Shown piece after piece: positions 54,969 to 60,908 of a stretch of DNA of 60,908 nucleotides. The stretch is taken from contig QCHR01000007.1 of the NCBI GenBank assembly GCA_003277985.1, forward strand, positions 1 to 60,908, given 5' to 3'. The DNA comes from Prochlorococcus sp. AG-402-G06. GTDB lineage: Bacteria; Cyanobacteriota; Cyanobacteriia; PCC-6307; Cyanobiaceae. Under the pieces are notes generated by a model. It worked only from the letters and a program-made list of their open reading frames with translations. It searched no databases and had not been told where the DNA came from. Positions within the stretch are counted from its first letter, which is position 1, and each line of letters starts with the position of its first letter. The translations under genes were made by a program, and so were the position numbers.

Positions 54969-55433
54969 TTAACTTCTTATTTCACCTAATACTCTTAGTG
55001 CCTCATTAACATGAGCAGGACCATTTAAAAGATCATTAAAAATATGCCTAATAACACCTTTTGAATCAACAATATAAGTCACACGTCCATCAAGTAAACC
55101 AAGAACTTTTGGAACACCAAAAGCTCTTCTCAAAGAATTATCCGTATCACACAATAATGGAAATGGAAGTTTATTTTTGTCCGCAAAAGATCTGTGGCTT
55201 GCTTCATCATCTCCACTTACCCCCCAAACTTCAGCCCCAAATAACTTAAAAAGATCGTATTTGTCTCTAAAACCACAATTTTCAGCTGTACAGCCTGGAG
55301 TATCATCCTTTGGATAGAAAAATAGAACTAGAGGCCTACCTTTGGCTTGCTTATTAGTCCTAGAAACTCCTAATTGATCAGAAAGTGTGAAATCAGGTAT
55401 TTGATCGCCTAACTTTAAAGGCATTTGCATCAT
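54969..55433 (-). CDS. bcp: peroxiredoxin Q (bacterioferritin comigratory protein)
   Basis: 154 residues. The active site is DDTPGCTAENCGFRD, with the peroxidatic Cys and the resolving Cys five residues later, as in PrxQ. LVLFFYPK precedes it. It reduces hydroperoxides with thioredoxin. Start MMQMPLKLGD; the first, second or fourth Met are all possible. Confidence 0.95.
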   Translation of the reverse strand: MMQMPLKLGDQIPDFTLSDQLGVSRTNKQAKGRPLVLFFYPKDDTPGCTAENCGFRDKYDLFKLFGAEVWGVSGDDEASHRSFADKNKLPFPLLCDTDNSLRRAFGVPKVLGLLDGRVTYIVDSKGVIRHIFNDLLNGPAHVNEALRVLGEIRS

Positions 55434-55620
55434 TAAAATTTATAAACTTATTATATAAAAAATTAGGTCATATTGGAGATAAAAAGAGTTAATAAATTAG
55501 TTTTATGCGACAGCATATAAATCAAATCCTAATAATTATAGTTTAAAAACTATAGATTTATTAAGCTAAAATAATAAGATTTTTAGATTTTGTATAATGG
55601 TATTAATTAATTAAAAATCA

Positions 55621-57957
55621 TTGAGTGGCTTCGGAAAGAAAAAAGAGAAAAAAGGCTCTTCTAAAAAGCTACAAAAGCTTTCAGAAAAGGATCTGAAAGC
55701 AACATCAATTAATAATCACCTTAAAGGTAATTTAGATGAAGCAGAAAAAGGTTATATTGCTTTTATAAAAAATGGATACTCTGATGCAGATGTAATTTCT
55801 AATTATGCACTAATATGTGAAGAAAAAGAAGAAAATGATAAGGCGATAAAACTATATGAAAAATGCTCTAAAAGTTTTCCAAATCATATTTACTCGAAGT
55901 TAAATTTATCTTTTTTATATTATAAATTACAAAACTTAGAAAAAGCAGAAATAATAATTGAAGAAGCTATTAAATTAAAACCAAGTTTAGCTAATGGATA
56001 TTGTATTAGAGGATTAATTTTAAAAAGTTTAAATAAATACGATGAGTCAAAATCATCACTTGAAAAAGCGATCGAACTAGATCGGAATTATTTTGATGCG
56101 TACATCAATCTAGGGTTATTAAATAAAGATTTTAACAAATATAATGAAGCAGAAAAATATTATTTAAAAGCTTTAGAAATAAATAATAAATCTGCTATCG
56201 CTCATTTAAATCTAGGTGCATGTTATAAAGAGAAACAAGAGATAGAAAAAGCAATATTACATACAGAAACGGCAATAGAGCTAGATAATAAATTAGAGAA
56301 CTGTTATTTAAACCTAGCTACAATATACAACCAACTTGGAGATTATAAAAAATCACTTATATATATAAAAAAAGAACTTTCGATTAATAAAAATAGTGAT
56401 TTAAGTTATCAACTAATAAGTGAATTAATTAAAAAAGGGGAATTGTTAAAAACATCAGAGAATGATAGCAGAGAATTACTTAAAAGCATATTAAATAGAA
56501 AAGATATTTCTCATAGGGAACTATTTGGAAATATCAACAGCCTTATCTCTAAAGAAATCTTAGAGAAATTGTCTGTAATGAAATCAGAGATGTATGAGAG
56601 TCATGAATTTAATATTCTAATAAAGGACAAGGAACTAGTAAAAGCACTCTCTCTACTAATATTTTGCTCTCCATTATGGGAAAAAGTCTTAGGAAATATA
56701 CGCAAAAATATTCTCATGAGCTATTCAGATAAAGATAAAATAAGTAATCTTATTTTTGAATTTACTATAGGTCTTGGATCACAATGTTTCTTAAATGAGT
56801 ATATCTATTACATATCTAGAGAAGAAAAATATAAACTACAAGAAGTTAAGAATACAATTAATAATAATAAAAATAATGACTATAAATTAGCATTGATATC
56901 ATGCTATCAATCTCTATCTTCAATAAACAATAACATAATAAATTTAAATAATTATGTATCAAATAAAAAAGAATTAAATAATTTACTTAATTTACAATTC
57001 AAAGAGTTAAATGATGAAAAAAATATTTCAAAAGGAATTAAAAAGATAGGCACTATAAAAGATTCTATATCTAAGGAAGTAAAAAATCAGTATGAATTAA
57101 ATCCATACCCAAGATGGAGATATAATTCGTATGCTAGAGAAATCAAATTGAGCATTTTATCAGTTATTAATTCTGAAATTTATCCAAATAAAATTACATC
57201 TAATTCGTCTAAAATAAAAAATAAAAAATTAAATATACTTATCGTTGGTTGTGGTACTGGGATTCAAATAATTGAAGCATCTCGATATAGTAATTGTAAA
57301 ATAACGGCGATCGATTTAAGCAATTCAAGTATCTCATATGCAAAAAGAAAGGTCGATGAATATGGCATGAAAAATGTCGAATTCATAGAAATGGATTTAC
57401 TTGAATTGGCATCACTCAATCAAAGGTTTGATTTAATAGAGTGTTCAGGCGTTCTTCATCATATGAATGATCCTAATAAGGGATTATCAAATCTATTTGA
57501 TGTATTAGAAAAAAGAGGCTTTTTAAAGTTAGGTTTGTATAGCAGGTATGCAAGAAAAGAAATAATAAAAGCAAGAGAACTAATCAAAGAGAAAGATATT
57601 AAAGCAAATGTTGATGAAATACGAAGCTTTAGAAATGATGTTCTTAATGGAGATATCAAACAGTTAAATGAAATAACTAATTGGTCAGATTTCTACTCAA
57701 CCTCAATGTGTAGAGATCTCTGCTTTCATAGTCACGAAAACTGTTACTCACTAATTGAAATTAAACATATGTTAGAAGCATCTAATCTTGAATTCTTAGG
57801 TTTTACTCTTTCAAAAGATATAAAAGATAAGTATCAGAGAGATAATAAGGATACAGACTCTTTAAAAGATTTAGAATTATGGGATAAATTTGAAAAATTA
57901 AATGTTAATTCTTTTAGAGAAATGTATCAATTCTGGGTAAGAAAATCAATTAAATAA
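55621..57957 (+). CDS. TPR protein with C-terminal SAM-dependent methyltransferase
   Basis: 778 residues from a TTG start (MSGFGKKKEKKGSSKKLQK), the SGFGKK-type head known from picocyanobacterial TPR proteins. Residues 30-275 are TPR units (KAIELDRNYFDAYINLG). A less clear helical middle (280-515) resembles those of methyltransferase-linked TPR proteins, with NQYELNPYPRW at 505. The methyltransferase starts near 540: ILIVGCGTGIQ (motif I), ITAIDLSNSSI, EMDLLELA and GVLHHMNDP. The acceptor is unknown. Parallels the cassette proteins at 1232-11525. Confidence 0.85.
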   Translation: MSGFGKKKEKKGSSKKLQKLSEKDLKATSINNHLKGNLDEAEKGYIAFIKNGYSDADVISNYALICEEKEENDKAIKLYEKCSKSFPNHIYSKLNLSFLYYKLQNLEKAEIIIEEAIKLKPSLANGYCIRGLILKSLNKYDESKSSLEKAIELDRNYFDAYINLGLLNKDFNKYNEAEKYYLKALEINNKSAIAHLNLGACYKEKQEIEKAILHTETAIELDNKLENCYLNLATIYNQLGDYKKSLIYIKKELSINKNSDLSYQLISELIKKGELLKTSENDSRELLKSILNRKDISHRELFGNINSLISKEILEKLSVMKSEMYESHEFNILIKDKELVKALSLLIFCSPLWEKVLGNIRKNILMSYSDKDKISNLIFEFTIGLGSQCFLNEYIYYISREEKYKLQEVKNTINNNKNNDYKLALISCYQSLSSINNNIINLNNYVSNKKELNNLLNLQFKELNDEKNISKGIKKIGTIKDSISKEVKNQYELNPYPRWRYNSYAREIKLSILSVINSEIYPNKITSNSSKIKNKKLNILIVGCGTGIQIIEASRYSNCKITAIDLSNSSISYAKRKVDEYGMKNVEFIEMDLLELASLNQRFDLIECSGVLHHMNDPNKGLSNLFDVLEKRGFLKLGLYSRYARKEIIKARELIKEKDIKANVDEIRSFRNDVLNGDIKQLNEITNWSDFYSTSMCRDLCFHSHENCYSLIEIKHMLEASNLEFLGFTLSKDIKDKYQRDNKDTDSLKDLELWDKFEKLNVNSFREMYQFWVRKSIK

Positions 57958-58113
57958 TTGATCTTCCAATCCTGGAATAAACATTTTACACAGGGAGAAA
58001 ATAAATAATATTGCTAAAACATTACCCAGCATTGCTATTGCAAAGCGAATTCTTAGATCCTTAGCAAACGGTAGTAGGTTTTCCCAAAGCTGTAATAATG
58101 GTCCGCCTGCCAT
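57946..58113 (-). CDS. small membrane protein, 55 aa
   Basis: 55 residues: MAGGPLLQLWENLLPFAKDL, then the membrane helix FAIAMLGNVLAILFIFSLC and KMFIPGLEDQLFN. Good composition for a one-helix thylakoid or plasma-membrane protein. It overlaps the end of the TPR-methyltransferase gene by 12 bases, tail to tail. Length keeps it below usual cut-offs. No family recognised. Confidence 0.6.
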   Translation of the reverse strand: MAGGPLLQLWENLLPFAKDLRIRFAIAMLGNVLAILFIFSLCKMFIPGLEDQLFN

Positions 58114-58211
58114 TGGATATTAATGTTTAATTACTAATAGCTTACATTGGTACAACCTTATTGGCTACATAAAAAGCAAGATTCAAAGTAAAAGATTCTA
58201 TTAATATCTTT

Positions 58212-58478
58212 CTACTTTAAGTTCCTTATCATGACAAACAGAATTATCAACCCTATCGATATCAGGGCTAAAGGATAAAGCAATAACAATAATAGATCTG
58301 TTAAGTTTGCTGGTCTATTAACAATAAATAAACCTACTATAAATAGTATTATCGGGAAAAGGATAAGTGATTTTATTAATAGGCCTTCATTCCATTTTTT
58401 AATCTCATTATCTTCATCTAATAAAGTTTCCAATTTATCCTTTACAAGTTCATCATTAAAATCAGACTGATCACTCAT
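58212..58478 (-). CDS. membrane protein, 88 aa
   Basis: 88 residues. The N-terminus is acidic (SDFNDELVKDKLETLLDED), then two membrane helices (LILFPIILFIVGLFIV and LLLLLLYPLALISIGLIILF). The function is unknown. It is divergent from the SemiSWEET gene by 95 bases. Confidence 0.55.
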   Translation of the reverse strand: MSDQSDFNDELVKDKLETLLDEDNEIKKWNEGLLIKSLILFPIILFIVGLFIVNRPANLTDLLLLLLYPLALISIGLIILFVMIRNLK

Positions 58479-58573
58479 AAGATTTTGATATTATTAATCT
58501 GGGGTAAAGCTATAATATACTAATTTTTTAATTACTATATAGTTTTGATCTATATCATTACTATTTAAAAAAG

Positions 58574-58852
58574 ATGAATCACTCTAATTATATAGATTTA
58601 TTTGGTTTTTCAGCTGCTTTACTAACTACCATAGCTTTTTTACCCCAGCTATATAAGACTTGGAAAACAAAATCAGCTGATGATGTTTCATTAATTATGT
58701 TGATTCTATTTATAACAGGTCTTATTTGTTGGATTATTTATGGTTTTAAAATTCATTCAATTCCTATTCTATTTGCTAATGTTGCTACCTTTATTTTTAA
58801 TTTTTCGATTTTAATTTTAAAGCTTAGTTATAACAACAAAAATAATACGTAG
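58574..58852 (+). CDS. SemiSWEET-type sugar transporter
   Basis: 92 residues, three membrane helices, as for bacterial SemiSWEETs that act as dimers. The PQ motif is in TIAFLPQLYKTWKTKSADDV. It allows passive movement of sugars such as sucrose or glucose across the inner membrane. No sugar gene is adjacent. Confidence 0.9.
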   Translation: MNHSNYIDLFGFSAALLTTIAFLPQLYKTWKTKSADDVSLIMLILFITGLICWIIYGFKIHSIPILFANVATFIFNFSILILKLSYNNKNNT

Positions 58853-58928
58853 ATTCTTTTATATATATTAAATTATTTTTTTTTAGCTTCCTTGCAGGGT
58901 ATAGTTAATCAAGAATTAATTTAATTAA

Positions 58929-59090
58929 ATGTCAGGAGAAGAACTTCAACTTATTGGCAGATCGTTAGCTCTGCATCCACCTGTAATGATAATCACACTT
59001 GGTCTATTTATGTACATAAGAGGTAAAGCTATTGCAAGTAGCAACCCTACGAAAAAAGTTACACCATTTTTTCCTTTTAGAAACGTCTGA
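58929..59090 (+). CDS. small membrane protein, 53 aa
   Basis: 53 residues: MSGEELQLIGRSLALHPPVM, the membrane helix IITLGLFMYIRGKAIAS, and a C-terminal KKVTPFFPFRNV. It lies 76 bases after the SemiSWEET gene on the same strand. Short but well composed; single-helix proteins of this size are frequent in picocyanobacteria. No family recognised. Confidence 0.55.
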   Translation: MSGEELQLIGRSLALHPPVMIITLGLFMYIRGKAIASSNPTKKVTPFFPFRNV

Positions 59091-59145
59091 AAATATAATC
59101 AATTCTCACTAGCTATAAAAATAGAACAAATATTTGACTTACATA

Positions 59146-59667
59146 TTAACCAAAAGGATTAGTACCCATAAGTGGTCCTACAAATAAAAATTCCATAACA
59201 GCTCCAGTTATTGCAACAGGAAAAACCCAAATAGACATAAATCTAATCCCCATAAATTTCATTCCGCCTTTCCCTGCGAATGCATCTTTGGTCATGGTGT
59301 ACACAGTTTCAGTATCTTGCACTGTGTATGTACTTTCTCCAGGGTTAGAGTAAGGCCGAGCAAAATTCAAGTTATTAATTAAATTTCTGACTTTGTTATG
59401 AAAAACTATGGGCCAAACCCATAAGAAAAATATACGGCTTGCAAATGCAAAAGTATCAGATTGAGGAATACCTAATTGCTTATTAGCTTTATCCTTTGGA
59501 AAAGCATCCTCAATAATAGATGAAATTAAATCTTGATCCGTTGGAAACAACTGTTTTTCATTTAGTTCTTTTGGTTGATTATTTACTGAAACCATATCAG
59601 CATCTTTATTTTCTAAAACAGCTGTAGAGCTATTATTTTCATTCAGATTTGATTCTTGACTTTCCAT
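59146..59667 (-). CDS. unknown membrane protein, 173 aa
   Basis: 173 residues. The first 60 are acidic and Asn/Ser-rich. Residues 73-90 form one helix with many aromatics (AFASRIFFLWVWPIVFHN), then a loop with RPYSNPGESTYTVQDTET, and residues 140-168 form a second hydrophobic segment (FPVAITGAVMEFLFVGPLMG). It ends in NPFG. It may belong with the PsbF-like gene further upstream, but a terminator lies between them. No family recognised. Confidence 0.6.
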   Translation of the reverse strand: MESQESNLNENNSSTAVLENKDADMVSVNNQPKELNEKQLFPTDQDLISSIIEDAFPKDKANKQLGIPQSDTFAFASRIFFLWVWPIVFHNKVRNLINNLNFARPYSNPGESTYTVQDTETVYTMTKDAFAGKGGMKFMGIRFMSIWVFPVAITGAVMEFLFVGPLMGTNPFG

Positions 59668-59776
59668 AACAAACTTTTTTCTTATCAGATTATAAGCTTT
59701 CTAAGTTGCTTTTGATTAAAGAAATATATAATTTAAAAATTATCAATAGAAATCTAAAGATCTCTTTTTATTCCAT

Positions 59777-59808
59777 AAAAAAAAGCCTACCAAAAGGTAA
59801 GCCTTTTT
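59777..59808 (-). terminator. terminator of the PsbF-like gene
   Basis: Read on the minus strand: AAGGCTTACC, TTTT loop, GGTAGGCTTT, then T-run. The ten-pair stem includes two G-U wobbles that would be A-C mismatches on the plus strand, so it works in one direction only and belongs to the gene ending at 59823. Confidence 0.75.
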
Positions 59809-59822
59809 ATTTTTATTTTTAT

Positions 59823-60116
59823 TTATGCGTTTATTACACCACGGCGGATAAATTGCATCGCAAAAATTGCTCCTAGGAAAAACACTGTTGGAATTCCTAA
59901 TGCATTCACTGCCAAAGTTCTAACAGTAAATACGGGGTATCCATCTCCTGGCCTTCCTTTATCTGCAACGATTGCTGTATCTTCCCAAACCTGCTGGTTT
60001 TGAATAGTAGGACCATTATCCCAGACAAATACTCCCCATCTTCTCAACCAATAATCAGTAAAGGCCACTGAAAAAATGACTGGGGTTAGTACCAAGAGTA
60101 ATTTGAGGTTGATCAT
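59823..60116 (-). CDS. PsbF-like (cytochrome b559 beta) protein lacking the heme His
   Basis: 97 residues. The C-terminal 40, [20 protein letters not shown] and [14 protein letters not shown], align with PsbF ([21 protein letters not shown]...). In PsbF the His of AVHTL binds heme; here it is Asn71, and Trp66 is Thr, so heme binding is unlikely. The N-terminus adds about 55 residues with a second hydrophobic segment ([14 protein letters not shown]) and W-rich [10 protein letters not shown]. Its role is unknown; perhaps a photosystem assembly or antenna protein. Own terminator at 59777. Confidence 0.75.
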   Translation of the reverse strand: MINLKLLLVLTPVIFSVAFTDYWLRRWGVFVWDNGPTIQNQQVWEDTAIVADKGRPGDGYPVFTVRTLAVNALGIPTVFFLGAIFAMQFIRRGVINA

Positions 60117-60185
60117 CCATCTATATATTTATCCAATAAATCTTGGCATATGAGAGCCAAAAAGGCTGATTGATTGATTGACCTT

Positions 60186-60323
60186 ATGAATTCTGTAACA
60201 AATTGGGCCGAAATTAGAAGCTTTGATAACTCTCTAAGTTCACTAGCTTTACTTCTGATATTGTGGATCCATTGCCCTAAAAGGCGTAAATTAATTGGTT
60301 TAATTTATGGAATTCGGTTTTAA
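60186..60323 (+). CDS. possible 45-residue peptide overlapping the next gene
   Basis: A frame from ATG to TAA with 45 residues, MNSVTNWAEIRSFDNSLSSL, a hydrophobic LALLLILWI and a basic end. It overlaps the next gene by 17 bases. It may be an upstream ORF or chance. Low confidence. Confidence 0.2.
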   Translation: MNSVTNWAEIRSFDNSLSSLALLLILWIHCPKRRKLIGLIYGIRF

Positions 60324-60750
60324 AGAAATTCTCTTCGGATTAGCTGGAGTAAGCATGATTGCTTGGGCAGGAGTAATCGGCCTCTGGCATACCTACATGT
60401 TTCCAAGATTTTTCAGAGAAGATTCAAGTCGAATTAATAGCTCTCCTACAGTAAATACAGGGATATCTGAAGCGAAGTCAGCCCCTGACACCAGTCCCAA
60501 CAAACCTTGGTTCCTTGATGATGAGGGCGGTACTCTTACACCTCAGACAGCCTTGGGGGCGATAGGTCTAAGCGATAGAGGTAAATACAGCAAAAAATCT
60601 TTTGTAGTAGCTGATTTCAATCCTGTTGAAGCTGGTTATGGAGTTAATAGGCTTTACACTTCTGTTTTAATTGGTTTGGCCATAAGTACTTTTGTAATAA
60701 TTTCCTTTGGACTTCAAAGTGGATTCGGAATGATGGGTCCAAACTTATAA
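60307..60750 (+). CDS. unknown membrane protein, 147 aa
   Basis: 147 residues. The N-terminal helix ILFGLAGVSMIAWAGVIGLW is followed by HTYMFPRFF; a Ser/Pro-rich polar middle has KPWFLDDEGGTLTPQTALG; and the C-terminus has the helix LYTSVLIGLAISTFVIISF. The aromatic pattern near the first helix suits a pigment-protein partner. It is divergent from the PsbF-like gene. No family recognised. Confidence 0.6.
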   Translation: MEFGFKEILFGLAGVSMIAWAGVIGLWHTYMFPRFFREDSSRINSSPTVNTGISEAKSAPDTSPNKPWFLDDEGGTLTPQTALGAIGLSDRGKYSKKSFVVADFNPVEAGYGVNRLYTSVLIGLAISTFVIISFGLQSGFGMMGPNL

Positions 60751-60908
60751 ACCACATAAATTGAAAAACAAAAGATAGGGCTAGTCATCAAAATTTAGAA
60801 TTTCCTAGTACCTAATAGGATCGAATACAAGGAATTCAAATGTTTTCAGATAAAGATCTTTAAATACTCTCTTTTTTGAATGATTTTTAAATCTTTTCTG
60901 CCAAGTTA

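Overview
The window looks like chromosome from a marine Prochlorococcus. It is AT-rich and gene-dense, and it carries a picocyanobacterial set: psbD-psbC with the classical overlap, ycf4, ycf39 next to a 32-codon petM, three-gene pnt transhydrogenase, a thioredoxin reductase-thioredoxin fusion, cobQ, FutA/IdiA and a Som-type porin. No phycobilisome gene is seen. The many small accessory genes suggest a low-light-type genome, but that is inference. There is one tRNA (Ser, CGA) and no rRNA, CRISPR array, intact integrase or transposase.

Layout: (1) 1-11.5 kb is accessory. It holds a PKHD-type hydroxylase, a membrane-anchored SNase-like nuclease, three TPR proteins sharing one N-terminal cassette but with different C-terminal ends (serine hydrolase, SGNH hydrolase, none), an acyl carrier protein with an AMP-ligase, two small unknown proteins and a NodU/CmcH carbamoyltransferase that overlaps the third TPR gene and lacks a standard start codon. 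(2) 11.7-38.1 kb is core: ychF, an HlyD-type adaptor, polA, cysS, an SNF-type Na+ symporter, dxr, pntB-pntAB-pntAA, NTRC, an IF-1 variant, ycf39, petM, ilvH, a cyclophilin, ycf4, psbD-psbC, maf, cobQ and a ferredoxin. (3) 38.1-42.3 kb is a small variable patch ending at tRNA-Ser, with a sulfotransferase, short membrane or secreted proteins, a partial copy of the tRNA 3' end and repeats resembling recombinase arm sites. (4) 42.3-46.9 kb holds futA and a PiuC-like hydroxylase facing each other across a long palindrome, then a porin and glyQ. (5) 47-55 kb is strongly accessory: tandem 2OG-Fe(II) oxygenases duplicated with their promoters, an amber-interrupted gene, a DUF3102-like gene of foreign composition followed by four tiny overlapping genes, and scattered small proteins. 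(6) 55-60.9 kb has peroxiredoxin Q, a TPR-methyltransferase, a SemiSWEET and small membrane proteins, including a cytochrome b559 beta (PsbF)-like protein whose heme histidine is Asn.

The most promising new biology is the TPR-cassette family with exchangeable enzyme ends beside an ACP, ligase and carbamoyltransferase (perhaps surface glycan or small-molecule decoration), the PsbF-like protein without a heme ligand, the tRNA-Ser integration scar, the micro-gene operon at 49.9-51 kb, and a porin leader hairpin that displays its Shine-Dalgarno in the loop and matches the known seed of the sRNA Yfr1.
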